Of a stretch of 64,000 nt of DNA, positions 16,719 through 24,817 are shown piece by piece; the stretch's first letter is position 1, and every line of letters starts with the position of its first letter. Origin of the DNA: Streptomyces sp. NRRL S-340 (lineage in GTDB: Bacteria; Actinomycetota; Actinomycetes; Streptomycetales; Streptomycetaceae); assembly GCF_000720185.1 (NCBI RefSeq), contig NZ_JOIY01000004.1, forward strand, positions 248,001 to 312,000. Direction: 5' to 3'. Under the pieces are notes generated by a model, which did not search any database, was not told the DNA's origin, and saw nothing but the letters and a program-made list of their open reading frames with translations. A program made the translations under genes and the position numbers.

Positions 16719-17048
16719 ATGGTGGTAATGCGCCTGCTGGGCACGCCGGGTCTCCCGGCGCCATCCGACAGGCCGCACGCATGAGGATGCCCGGTCGGTG
16801 GCCCGATCGGCTCCGACCCGACAGCCCTCCCTGACCGTACGGCACTGTGCGTACGACGATCGGAGGGACACCCTCAGCGGTACGAGCGCTGGACCTGCCC
16901 CGTGGACAGGTCCGCAGAGCGTCGGCAGAGGTCCCGTGCCACCACGGCCGGCCCGAGCGGTTCGCCCGTACGGCCGCCGTCGTCCCCGGCACGGTCCGAC
17001 ACGACCCCCGCGCTCGCCTCGCACCGCACACACAGAAGAGGCAGCACC
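16719..17048 (+). promoter_or_regulatory. Long 5' leader of the DEAD-box helicase gene
   Basis: From a TATGGT hexamer (16719-16724) to the helicase start there are over 300 nt with no convincing ORF. Several short hairpins occur (GCCGGGTCTCCCGGC near 16748; GTACGGCACTGTGCGTAC near 16837). Long structured leaders are known for cold-induced RNA helicases in bacteria, so post-transcriptional control is a reasonable inference. Confidence 0.45.
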
Positions 17049-19544
17049 CTGACTACGACGTTCCGAGAGCTCGGAATCCTTCCCGAGACCGCCGAGGCCC
17101 TGGAGGCCGTCGGCATCATCAACCCCTTCCCCATCCAGGAGATGACGCTCCCCGTGGCCCTGTCGGGCACGGACGTCATCGGCCAGGCCAAGACCGGCAC
17201 CGGCAAGACGCTGGGCTTCGGCCTCCCGCTCCTCGAGCGCGTCACCGTCCCCGCCGATGTCGAGGCCGGACGCGCCACCCCCGAATCCCTCACCGACGCC
17301 CCGCAGGCCCTCGTCGTCGTCCCCACGCGCGAGCTGTGCGTCCAGGTCACCAACGACCTGCTGACCGCCGGCAAGGTGCGCAACGTGCGGGTCCTCGCGA
17401 TCTACGGCGGCCGGGCCTACGAGCCCCAGGTCGAGGCCCTGAAGAAGGGCGTCGACGTGGTCGTCGGCACCCCGGGCCGCCTGCTGGACCTGGCCGGCCA
17501 GAAGAAGCTCGACCTCAAGCACGTCAGGGCGCTCGTCCTGGACGAGGCCGACGAGATGCTCGACCTGGGCTTCCTGCCCGACGTCGAGAAGATCATCGGC
17601 ATGCTGCCGGCCAAGCGCCAGACCATGCTGTTCTCGGCGACCATGCCCGGCGCGGTCATCGGTCTGGCCCGCCGCTACATGTCCCGGCCCACGCACATCC
17701 GCGCCACCGCGCCGGACGACGAGGGCGTGACGGTCGCGAACATCAAGCAGTTCGTCTACCGCGCGCACAACATGGACAAGCCGGAGATGGTCGCCCGCAT
17801 ACTGCAGTCCGAGGGCCGCGGACTGGCGATGATCTTCTGCCGGACCAAGCGCACGGCCGCCGACATCGCCGAGCAGCTCCAGCGCCGCGGTTTCGCCTCC
17901 GGCGCGGTCCACGGCGACCTGGGCCAGGGCGCCCGCGAACAGGCGCTGCGCGCCTTCCGCAACGGCAAGGTCGACGTCCTCGTCTGCACCGACGTCGCCG
18001 CGCGCGGCATCGACGTCGAGGGCGTCACCCACGTCATCAACTACCAGTCCCCCGAGGACGAGAAGACCTACCTGCACCGGGTCGGCCGTACCGGTCGCGC
18101 GGGCGCCAAGGGCACGGCGATCACGCTCGTCGACTGGGACGACATCCCGCGCTGGCAGCTGATCAACAAGGCGCTGGAGCTGGACTTCAACGACCCGGTG
18201 GAGACGTACTCGAGCTCCCCGCACCTGTTCTCCGACCTCGGCATCCCCGAGGGCACGAAGGGCACCCTGCCGCGCTCGGAGCGCACCCGCGCCGGACTGG
18301 CCGCGGAGGAGCTGGAGGACCTCGGCGAGACCGGTGGCCGCGGTGCCCGCGGGCGCGGCGCCCGGGGCGGTCGCCCCGAGGGACGGTCCGCCGACCGCGA
18401 GCACGAGCGTGACCGCGAGCGTCCCGAGCGCACCCCGCGCCGCCGGCGCCGCACGCGCAATGGCGCGGCGGTCGACCCGGCCGCGCCCGCCGCCGGTACG
18501 CCCGACGTGGCCGCGCCGGCCGAGCCGGCGTCCACGGAGGAGGCCGCCGGCCCCCGCACCCCGCGCCGCCGACGGCGCACGCGCGCCGGTGCGCACCCGC
18601 AGCAGGCGGCGCCCGCGGCGGTGACGGCCACCGAGCCGGTGACCTCCTCGTCCGCGGCCACGGCGCAGCCCGCCGAGGCCCCGGTGACGGAGGCGGCCGC
18701 TCTGGACACGCAGCAGGCCCCTGCGGCCGTCGAAGCGGTCGAGGCCGTGGAGAAGCCGCGCCGCCGCCGCACCCGCAGGGCCGCGGAGCCCACGGTGACG
18801 ACGACGGTGACGGCGTCCGAGTCCGCGCCCGCCGAGACGGTCACGGCCGTGCCCGAGACCGGCGCCGAGGCGGCCGCCCCGGCTCCCCGTCGTCGTACCC
18901 GCAAGGCGGCCACCGCCGAGGTCACCGCCGAGACGGTGACCGACACCGCCGAAGCGGCGCCCGCCGAGGCCAAGCCCAAGCGCACCCGTAAGACCGCCGC
19001 CGCCAAGGAGACCGCCGCCGAGACGACGGAAACCCCCGACGCCGAGGCCAAGCCCAAGCGCGCCACCCGCAAGAAGGCCACCGCCGCACAGGCACCGGAA
19101 GCCGCCCAGGCCGCCGTGGACACCGCCGAAGGCACCCTCGCGGAGGCCAAGCCCAAGCGCGCCCCGCGCAAGAAGGCCGCCACCGCCGAGGTCACCGCCG
19201 AGACGGTGACCGACACCGCCGAGGCCGCGCCCGCCGAGGCCAAGCCCAAGCGCACCCGCAAGACCGCCGCCGCCAAGGCGACCGCCGCCGAGACGACGGA
19301 AACCCCCGACGCCGAGGCCAAGCCCAAGCGCGCCACCCGCAAGAAGGCCACCGCCGCACAGGCACCGGAAGCCACCGAGGCCGCGGAGGCGGAGGCCAAG
19401 CCGCGCCGCCGTGCCCGTAAGGCCGCCGGGACCGCCGACGCCGCCGGGGCGGAGATCCCGGCGCAGGCGACCGGCGAGCCGGAGGCCGCACCGCGCCGCA
19501 GGGCCCGCAAGACGGCCGCGGCCGTGGAGTCCGCGGAGGCGTGA
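17049..19544 (+). CDS. DEAD-box ATP-dependent RNA helicase with basic repeat tail
   Basis: 831-residue RNA helicase. The core (about 1-400) has the Q motif, Walker A AKTGTGKT (47-54), PTREL, TPGR, DEAD (165-168), SAT (196-198), RGID and HRVGRTGRAG. The remaining 430 residues are a disordered tail of Ala/Glu/Lys-rich units (AEAKPKRTRK and related), likely RNA-binding. Homology starts at TTTFRELGILPETAEALEAV, and the only codon at that point is CTG (17049), 8 nt behind an AAGAGG site. The nearest in-frame standard start is a GTG at 16902 with no ribosome-binding site and an unlikely Arg/Ser-rich extension. I therefore favour the CTG start. It probably unwinds structured mRNA or rRNA. Confidence 0.9.
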   Translation: MTTTFRELGILPETAEALEAVGIINPFPIQEMTLPVALSGTDVIGQAKTGTGKTLGFGLPLLERVTVPADVEAGRATPESLTDAPQALVVVPTRELCVQVTNDLLTAGKVRNVRVLAIYGGRAYEPQVEALKKGVDVVVGTPGRLLDLAGQKKLDLKHVRALVLDEADEMLDLGFLPDVEKIIGMLPAKRQTMLFSATMPGAVIGLARRYMSRPTHIRATAPDDEGVTVANIKQFVYRAHNMDKPEMVARILQSEGRGLAMIFCRTKRTAADIAEQLQRRGFASGAVHGDLGQGAREQALRAFRNGKVDVLVCTDVAARGIDVEGVTHVINYQSPEDEKTYLHRVGRTGRAGAKGTAITLVDWDDIPRWQLINKALELDFNDPVETYSSSPHLFSDLGIPEGTKGTLPRSERTRAGLAAEELEDLGETGGRGARGRGARGGRPEGRSADREHERDRERPERTPRRRRRTRNGAAVDPAAPAAGTPDVAAPAEPASTEEAAGPRTPRRRRRTRAGAHPQQAAPAAVTATEPVTSSSAATAQPAEAPVTEAAALDTQQAPAAVEAVEAVEKPRRRRTRRAAEPTVTTTVTASESAPAETVTAVPETGAEAAAPAPRRRTRKAATAEVTAETVTDTAEAAPAEAKPKRTRKTAAAKETAAETTETPDAEAKPKRATRKKATAAQAPEAAQAAVDTAEGTLAEAKPKRAPRKKAATAEVTAETVTDTAEAAPAEAKPKRTRKTAAAKATAAETTETPDAEAKPKRATRKKATAAQAPEATEAAEAEAKPRRRARKAAGTADAAGAEIPAQATGEPEAAPRRRARKTAAAVESAEA
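18911..19373 (+). repeat. 193-bp direct repeats in the helicase tail
   Basis: Bases 18911-19103 and 19181-19373 are equal-length copies, nearly identical, offset by 270 bp (90 codons). They differ at only a few positions (for example agcggc/ggccgc, cgt/cgc). They encode the repeated KPKRTRKT...KPKRATRKK tail. The high DNA identity points to a recent in-frame duplication. Confidence 0.9.
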
Positions 19545-19550
19545 GCCGAC

Positions 19551-19618
19551 GGGCGTCCGGCGGACGCCCCTGGTTCGACGACGGCCCGGTCCACCTCGTG
19601 TGGGCCGGGCCGTCGTCG
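19551..19618 (+). terminator. Tandem terminators after the helicase gene
   Basis: Two perfect hairpins. The first is GGGCGTCC-ggc-GGACGCCC (19551-19569). The second is a 14-bp stem, CGACGACGGCCCGG at 19576-19589 with its complement at 19605-19618. They begin 7 bp after the helicase stop. Confidence 0.85.
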
Positions 19619-19701
19619 TTCCCGCGTCCGGGCCGGCCCGCACGGGACGCCTGGCCGGAGCCCCCGCACGAGGCGGACCGGCCGCCTCGTCCCGCGCCCG
19701 A

Positions 19702-19707
19702 TAACCT
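19702..19707 (+). promoter_or_regulatory. -10 hexamer TAACCT, leaderless start of hydrolase
   Basis: TAACCT is followed by 6 nt and the ATG at 19714. No ribosome-binding site is present. Confidence 0.5.
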
Positions 19708-19713
19708 CACCGC

Positions 19714-20643
19714 ATGAGCAGGCCTGCGACCTTCGTCCCGCCGCCCGGTGCCCGCGGCTACCGGCTGCGGACCGCGCGCGGTGAGTTCGCCGTCGTCGAC
19801 GCGCCCGCGGCGGCCGGTGCCGAGCCCAGGGGCACGGCGCTGCTGCTGCCCGGATTCACCGGCAGCAAGGAGGACTTCAACCCGCTGCACGCACCGCTGG
19901 CCGCGCGCGGGTACCGGACCGTGGCCGTGGACGGGCGCGGCCAGTTCGAGTCGGACGGGCCCGAGGACGACGAGTCCGCCTACGCGCAGGAGCAGCTCGC
20001 CCGGGACGTCCTCGCACAGGCCGCCGCGCTCGGTACGCCGCTGCACCTGGTGGGGCACTCCCTCGGCGGCCACATCGCCCGCGCGGCCGTGCTGCTCGAC
20101 CCTTCCCCGTTCGTCTCGCTCACCCTCATGTCGTCCGGACCGGCACAGGTCTCCCTCCCGCAGCAGCAGCGCGTGAAGCTGCTGCGGGACGCGCTCGCGG
20201 TGATGTCGATGGCCGAGGTCTGGGAGGTCATCCGGTCGATGGAGCGTCCCGCGGCGGCTCCCGGAGAAGGGGACGGGTCCCTCGCGGCGGCGCCCGGGGA
20301 GGGCCCCCGCCCCCTGGCGGCGGGCCTCGACCCGGCCGCCGGCGACCGGGAGGACCTGCGCCGTCGCTGGCTGGGCACCAAGCCCGCGCAGCTCCTCGCC
20401 ACCGGCCGCCTGCTGTGCACGGAACCGGACCGGGTCGACGCTCTCGCCGCCGTCGCGCTGCCGTTCCATGTGCTCTCGGGCGCCCGGGACGACGCCTGGC
20501 CGGTGCCGCTGCTGGACGACATGGCCGTACGGCTGGGGGCCCGGCGCACGGTCGTCGAGGGCGCCGAGCACTCCCCCAACTGCGACCGGCCGCTCGCCAC
20601 CGCCCGCGCGCTCGCCGACTTCTGGGACAGCACGGGCCGGTAG
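19714..20643 (+). CDS. Alpha/beta hydrolase
   Basis: 309-residue alpha/beta-hydrolase. Conserved points are LLLPGFTGSKEDF (oxyanion region), the nucleophile elbow GHSLGG with Ser116, GARDDAW (acid) and EGAEHSPN (catalytic His). A Pro/Gly-rich insertion near residues 178-205 replaces part of the cap domain. It is a probable esterase, substrate unknown. The message appears leaderless. The gene is convergent with the NYN-domain gene, with only 11 bp between the two stops. Confidence 0.88.
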   Translation: MSRPATFVPPPGARGYRLRTARGEFAVVDAPAAAGAEPRGTALLLPGFTGSKEDFNPLHAPLAARGYRTVAVDGRGQFESDGPEDDESAYAQEQLARDVLAQAAALGTPLHLVGHSLGGHIARAAVLLDPSPFVSLTLMSSGPAQVSLPQQQRVKLLRDALAVMSMAEVWEVIRSMERPAAAPGEGDGSLAAAPGEGPRPLAAGLDPAAGDREDLRRRWLGTKPAQLLATGRLLCTEPDRVDALAAVALPFHVLSGARDDAWPVPLLDDMAVRLGARRTVVEGAEHSPNCDRPLATARALADFWDSTGR

Positions 20644-20654
20644 GCGCGTCCGGC

Positions 20655-21587
20655 TCAGTACTGCGCCTGGAGGTGGTCCCAGAAGCCGTCCCGCAGGGCG
20701 CGCCGCAGGTCGGCCTGGCCGCGCAGCGAGTACTGGAGCAGGCCCTCGGCCTCGACCAGCAGGTCCTGGTCCACCGAGCCGGGCAGGTAGGGGTGGCCGG
20801 GGAGGAGTTCGGCGAGGCTGTCCCGGCCGCGGGCCGCGAGCCACTTCGCGGCGATCTGCGCGCCGACGAAGCGGACGTCCTCGCGGCTCGGCCGGGCGGT
20901 GCCGGCGGGGTCGTACGTCACCGCCGTGCGCCGGGAGACGTAGGGCTTGAAGAAGTCGAGGTCGAGGGTGCGCTGGCTGTCGACCTCCCACAGCAGCGGC
21001 TCGGCCTGGTTGCGGCCCTCGGGGGCCTCGATGCCCCACAGGTGGACCCGCGCGCCGTAGCCCTGGGCGGCCTCCACGGCGGAGACCAGGTCCTCGTCGC
21101 CGCCGAGCAGGGCGGCGTCGCTGATGGCGCGGTGCCGGGCCAGGGACTCCAGGTCCGAGCGGATGAGGGAGTCGACGCCCTTCTGCTGGTTGTTGGCGTT
21201 GAGGTTGCCGAGACGGACCTTGACGTCGGGCAGTTCGGCGATGGACTGCTGCTCGGCGGTGTGGATGCGGCGCCGGGCGCCGTCGTACCAGTACACGCGC
21301 AGCAGCCGGCTGTCGGCGAAGATCGTGCGGGCGCGGTCGATCAGCGCGTCGATGAGACCCTCCGCGTCCAGGTCGAAGGCGCGGCGGTCCTCGGTGCCGG
21401 CCACGAGGCGGCCCGCGGCGGCGTAGAGGTACCCGGCGTCGACGAAGATCGCGTGCGTCGAGGGTGTCTTGGCCACCTCGGCGAGCATGCGTTCCAGCAG
21501 CTGGTTCGTGCGGTCGATGCGGGCGGCCAGCGCCGCGCGGTCCTCGTTCATGGCCTCGTTCATCGGGTCCATTGTCCTGGTGGTCAC
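20655..21587 (-). CDS. NYN-domain (LabA/DUF88-type) protein
   Basis: 310-residue protein with a PIN-like NYN domain: HAIFVDAGYLYAAAG near residue 45, then LNANNQQKGVDSLIRSDLE and ALLGGDEDLVSAVEAAQ. The acidic residues (D in FVDAG, D in KGVD, DED) match the metal-binding site of this RNase-like fold. A C-terminal helical region of about 110 residues follows. It is likely an RNA-processing or RNA-degrading enzyme, inferred from the fold. Start is uncertain: GTG at 21587 or ATG at 21572, neither with a strong ribosome-binding site. Divergent from the 50-residue protein gene. Confidence 0.88.
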   Translation of the reverse strand: MTTRTMDPMNEAMNEDRAALAARIDRTNQLLERMLAEVAKTPSTHAIFVDAGYLYAAAGRLVAGTEDRRAFDLDAEGLIDALIDRARTIFADSRLLRVYWYDGARRRIHTAEQQSIAELPDVKVRLGNLNANNQQKGVDSLIRSDLESLARHRAISDAALLGGDEDLVSAVEAAQGYGARVHLWGIEAPEGRNQAEPLLWEVDSQRTLDLDFFKPYVSRRTAVTYDPAGTARPSREDVRFVGAQIAAKWLAARGRDSLAELLPGHPYLPGSVDQDLLVEAEGLLQYSLRGQADLRRALRDGFWDHLQAQY

Positions 21588-21634
21588 GCTGCGAACACAA
21601 CCGGTCCCGGTCGGTCGTTCGAAGTCCCTGACGC

Positions 21635-21792
21635 GTCAGTAATTAGACGGTCGAAAATTTTCTTTAGCGTAGGGAATGTTCGTCACGGGGAACCCGTTGA
21701 CTACATACGGAGCACGGGGCGCCGTAGCCACGTGCACCATCCATCTCACAGTAATTCTCCGCAGGAGGATGACCAGACGAAGGGAGAAGCCA
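21635..21792 (+). promoter_or_regulatory. AT-rich promoter and leader region
   Basis: The stretch around 21640-21670 is unusually AT-rich for this genome. A possible promoter is TTAGAC, 16 nt, TAGCGT (about 21645-21672). A second candidate -35, TTGACT, occurs near 21697. It would give the 50-residue gene a long leader of over 100 nt. An in-frame ATG at 21769 lies too close to its AGGAGG to be preferred. Confidence 0.45.
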
Positions 21793-21945
21793 GTGCGCTT
21801 CGAGATCATGCGACTCGACGAGGTCGACGGCACCACCGTGGACAGCACCGTCGTGGACGCCGCCTCCGTCAATCGGATCGTTCAGCAGGCCGCGGCCATC
21901 GGCCAGCGCCTCTGGATCCGCCCGGCCGACACCCCGGCCTCGTAA
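21793..21945 (+). CDS. 50-residue hypothetical protein
   Basis: Small protein starting MRFEIMRLDEVDGTTVDS and ending IRPADTPAS, with an amphipathic helix in SVNRIVQQAAAIGQRLW. The GTG at 21793 has GAAGGGAG about 8 nt upstream. Codon use is typical of a real gene. There are no cysteines, no signal peptide and no known domain. The short, well-behaved sequence with its own strong-looking promoter suggests a conserved, possibly highly expressed protein of unknown role. Confidence 0.75.
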   Translation: MRFEIMRLDEVDGTTVDSTVVDAASVNRIVQQAAAIGQRLWIRPADTPAS

Positions 21946-21967
21946 CACCGGGCCGGATTTCACACTT

Positions 21968-22046
21968 CGGAGCCCCCGCACGGCACGCGTGAGCGATGCC
22001 GCGGCGGGGGCTCCGTCCGTCGGTCCGGCCCGCCGCGGCGGGCCGG
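21968..22046. terminator. Bidirectional terminators between convergent genes
   Basis: A 12-bp stem (CGGAGCCCCCGC at 21968-21979, complement at 22004-22015) is followed by a 22-bp perfect palindrome (22025-22046). They lie between the 50-residue gene (plus) and the marC-type gene (minus). Confidence 0.8.
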
Positions 22047-22060
22047 GCGGGCCGGGACCG

Positions 22061-22666
22061 TCAGGCGCCCCGGACGACCTGGGTGATGCCGTTGATGATC
22101 TGCTGGACGGCGATCGCGGAGAGCATCATGCCCGCCAGCCGCGTCACCAGGACCACGCCGCCGTCCTTGATCACCCGGATGATCAGCAGCGAGTAGCGCA
22201 TGACCAGCCACAGCACGACGTGGATGGCGAGGATCGCCGACCACACCGAGATCTGGCTGCCGACGCTGCCGGCCTTCTGCACGGCGAGGATGACGGACAC
22301 GATCGCGCCGGGGCCCGCCAGCAGCGGCATGCCCAGCGGGACCAGGGCGACGTTGACGTCCTTGGTCGCCTTGGGCTCGTCGGTCTTGCCGGTGAGCAGG
22401 TCCAGGGCGATCAGCAGCAGGAGCAGTCCGCCCGCGATCATCAGCGCGGGGACGGACACGTGCAGGTAGTCGAGGATCTGGTGGCCGAGCACACCGAACA
22501 CGGCGATGACACCGCCGGCCACGCAGACGGCCTGGAAAGCCATCCGCTTCTGGATCTTGGCGGGGCGTCCGGCGGTCAGCGCGAGGAAGATCGGGGTGAT
22601 CCCGGGGGGATCCATGATGACAAAAAGGGTGAGGAACAGGGAGCCGAAGACGGCAGCGTCGAACAT
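22061..22666 (-). CDS. MarC family membrane protein
   Basis: 201-residue integral membrane protein of the MarC/UPF0056 family. It shows the family start FGSLFLTLFVIMDPPGITPIFLALTAG, six hydrophobic segments, and the conserved PLGMPLLAGPGAI in the fourth. The function of MarC proteins is unsettled. The old link to multiple antibiotic resistance has not held up, and an amino-acid or small-solute export role has been proposed. It lies 108 bp downstream of the PHP gene on the same strand and may be co-transcribed. Confidence 0.9.
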   Translation of the reverse strand: MFDAAVFGSLFLTLFVIMDPPGITPIFLALTAGRPAKIQKRMAFQAVCVAGGVIAVFGVLGHQILDYLHVSVPALMIAGGLLLLLIALDLLTGKTDEPKATKDVNVALVPLGMPLLAGPGAIVSVILAVQKAGSVGSQISVWSAILAIHVVLWLVMRYSLLIIRVIKDGGVVLVTRLAGMMLSAIAVQQIINGITQVVRGA

Positions 22667-22774
22667 CGTCTGAACAGGCCTTGCGTACGTGCGGAGAGGG
22701 GGAAGGAAAAAGGCAGGGGTGGGTGCGGGAGCGCCCGGTGAGCCGGAGGGAGGTCAGAGGGTGGCAGGGGCCTG

Positions 22775-23653
22775 TCAGGCCGCGCCCGCGTCCGTGCGGC
22801 TTCCGCCGGCGCCCGGCACCGGGAACGCGCCGGTCGCCCGCCGCGTGATCTCCCCGTACACGTCGGGGTCGGTGGTGAACTCGCCCAGGGAGACGGTCTT
22901 GCGGCTGCCGTGGTAGTCGCTGGAGCCGGTGACCAGCAGTCCCAGCTCCTTCGCCAGGCCGCGCAGCCGGGCCCGGGTGTCCGGGTCGTGGTCCATGTGG
23001 TCGGCCTCGATGCCGTCGAGTCCGGCGGCGGCCAGCTCGGCGATGGCGGACTCCGGGACCGTGCGGCCGCGCTTGGCCGCGGCGGGGTGGGCGAAGACGC
23101 AGACCCCGCCTGCGCCCTTGACCAGGCGGATCGCCTCGAACGGGTCCGTCTCGTGCTTGGCGACCCAGGCCCGGCCGCCGTCGGCCAGCCACTGTCCGGT
23201 GAAGGCGTCGCTCACGGTCGGCACGACGCCCAGTTCCACGAGCGCGGAGGCGACGTGCGGCCGCCCGACCGAGCCGTCGCCGGCGATCCGCGCGACCTGC
23301 TCCCAGGTGACCGGGACGCCCAGCGCGTTCAGCTTGGCGACCATGCCCTTGGCGCGGGGCACCCGGTCGTCGCGGACCAGCTCCCGCTCGGCGAGCAGGG
23401 CGGGCTCCTCGGGGTCGAAGAGGTAGGCCAGCAGGTGCATGCTGACGCCGTCGAGACGGCACGACAGCTCGGCGCCGGTGACCAGGGTGAGTCCCTCGGG
23501 GAGCGCGGCCACGGCCTCGGCGTGCCCGCGCGTAGTGTCGTGGTCGGTCAGCGCGACGACGTCCAGTCCGGCCGCGGCGGCGTTCAGCACCAGCTCGGCC
23601 GGGGTGTCCGTGCCGTCGGAAGCGGTGGAGTGGGTGTGCAGGTCGATACGCAC
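22775..23653 (-). CDS. PHP-domain phosphoesterase (nucleoside bisphosphate phosphatase/RNase AM type)
   Basis: 292-residue PHP-domain hydrolase. Metal ligands are seen in RIDLHTHSTASDGT (residues 2-15), ALTDHDTTRG, GAELSC, VCVFAHPAAAKRG and GSSDYHGS. This set matches the family of E. coli YciV/RNase AM, which removes phosphate from 3',5'-nucleoside bisphosphates and trims RNA 5' ends, so that activity is inferred. The GTG at 23653 is chosen because the conserved HTHS begins a few residues in and a GGAG lies 10 nt upstream. A further upstream start would add an unconserved stretch. Confidence 0.88.
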   Translation of the reverse strand: MRIDLHTHSTASDGTDTPAELVLNAAAAGLDVVALTDHDTTRGHAEAVAALPEGLTLVTGAELSCRLDGVSMHLLAYLFDPEEPALLAERELVRDDRVPRAKGMVAKLNALGVPVTWEQVARIAGDGSVGRPHVASALVELGVVPTVSDAFTGQWLADGGRAWVAKHETDPFEAIRLVKGAGGVCVFAHPAAAKRGRTVPESAIAELAAAGLDGIEADHMDHDPDTRARLRGLAKELGLLVTGSSDYHGSRKTVSLGEFTTDPDVYGEITRRATGAFPVPGAGGSRTDAGAA

Positions 23654-23976
23654 GACACGGACTCCAGGCGACGGGACGGAAAGGGACACTCAAGGATAAC
23701 GGGAGACAAGGGATGCCTTGTCACACCCGCCACCCCGTTCCACCCCCTACAGAAGCCGCCCGGGGGCGGCGGCGGCCGTGGAGCGCCGCCCACCCGCGGC
23801 CGGAGCGGCCGCAGAGCGGTGCGGTCCGCTCACGGCCGGAGCGACCCGGGGGGGGACGGTCCGCCGCGGGTCGGGCCGCCCGCGGCGGCGGCAGCCCATC
23901 GCGCGGTCCGCCCACGCGGCGGCCGCAGGCCGCGGACCGCTACGGCCGCAGCAGCCGCGGCGCGCCACCTGCCTGC
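23654..23976. other. Gene-free GC-rich stretch with inverted repeats
   Basis: No gene is seen. Next to the PHP gene are a possible minus-strand -10 TTATCC (23699-23694) and a 7-bp inverted repeat GACAAGG-gatg-CCTTGTC (23705-23722) that could be an operator. The rest (23755-23976) is low-complexity CGG/GGC sequence with many short palindromes. Confidence 0.4.
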
Positions 23977-24618
23977 CTACGGCTGGAGCAGCCGCGGCGA
24001 CAGTGCCCCGCACGGCACCAGGTCGATCTCGGCGCCCGCGTCCCGCAGGTCGGCCAGGACCAGTTCGTCGTACATCAGCAGGCCCGACTGCTCGGGCCAG
24101 ACGACCGCCCACAGCCACAGCCCGCAGGCCTCGCCCGCGAAGACGGCGCGGTCGGCCGGGACACCGGAGACGTGCCACAGCGGGGTCGGGCGGCCCGCGG
24201 CCAGCACCTTCGCGTCCGGCGGCTTCTCGACGTTCAGACAGGGGCCCGGGTCGGGGCCCTCGATGCCGGCGTAGCGGGCGCCGAGTCCGACGCCGAGCTC
24301 CTCGGCGACCAGGATCAGCTCCCCCACGCCGCCGAGCGGGCCGGGGCCCGAGCAGGCCACGGCGCTCGCGCGGCCGCCGCTGCGGTCGTCACCCGCACCG
24401 GCCACGCCCGTGAAGAGCCAGCCGACGGGGAGCGGCCACGGCATCCACACGGGCACCTGGGTGCGGTGCACCACGACGCCGAGCCCCTCGACGCTGGGCG
24501 GGGTCACGGGCTGCACGGGATACACCGTCCCGTGGACGGCGCACTGCCAGGTGTCGCTGAAGAGTCCGGGAGCCCTGACCCGGCCACCGCACTTCGGGCA
24601 ACTGGGTTCGCCCCTCAT
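23977..24618 (-). CDS. Zinc-ribbon hypothetical protein (DUF6758-like)
   Basis: 213-residue cytoplasmic protein. The N-terminus has a metal-ribbon motif CPKCGG (residues 7-12), followed after 15 residues by CAVHG. The rest is a conserved-looking globular domain with several Trp residues (PVWMPWPLPVGWLFTG, LWLWAVVWPEQ). It looks like the DUF6758 family of streptomycetes, function unknown. ATG at 24618 has a GGGG-type site. It is divergent from the MFS gene across an operator-like region. Confidence 0.75.
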   Translation of the reverse strand: MRGEPSCPKCGGRVRAPGLFSDTWQCAVHGTVYPVQPVTPPSVEGLGVVVHRTQVPVWMPWPLPVGWLFTGVAGAGDDRSGGRASAVACSGPGPLGGVGELILVAEELGVGLGARYAGIEGPDPGPCLNVEKPPDAKVLAAGRPTPLWHVSGVPADRAVFAGEACGLWLWAVVWPEQSGLLMYDELVLADLRDAGAEIDLVPCGALSPRLLQP

Positions 24619-24699
24619 AGAGCCCCACGCTCCTACCCGGACCGCGCCGCGTCAAGGACGATCACCCGTCCGGAGGGAACCGCTCCGCCGAACCAAGTA

Positions 24700-24744
24700 G
24701 ATGCATCTTGCATTAATTAGCCGCGCTAACTTACTATGTGCATA
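24700..24744 (+). promoter_or_regulatory. MFS promoter with operator-like palindrome in the spacer
   Basis: TTGCAT (24708-24713), 18-nt spacer and TACTAT (24732-24737) form a good promoter. The spacer holds the exact palindrome TTAGC-cgc-GCTAA (24717-24729). Further inverted repeats GATGCATC (24700-24707) and TATG-tg-CATA (24735-24744) flank it. Binding of a repressor there would block RNA polymerase. Confidence 0.7.
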
Positions 24745-24817
24745 CGCCAACCATATGGCCGCCCCACCACCTCGTCCCCCGCACTTCCCCTTCCCTCCAG
24801 TCCGGATTGGAGCACTC

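Noticed and set aside
16614..19643. A very long minus-strand open frame across the helicase gene, Gly/Leu/Arg-rich
   Set aside because: It is the antisense of the helicase tail repeats and only stays open because of high GC. No domain is seen.
23755..23976. Possible CRISPR-like or regulatory repeat array
   Set aside because: Only CGG/GGC low complexity with short palindromes. No regular repeat-spacer structure.
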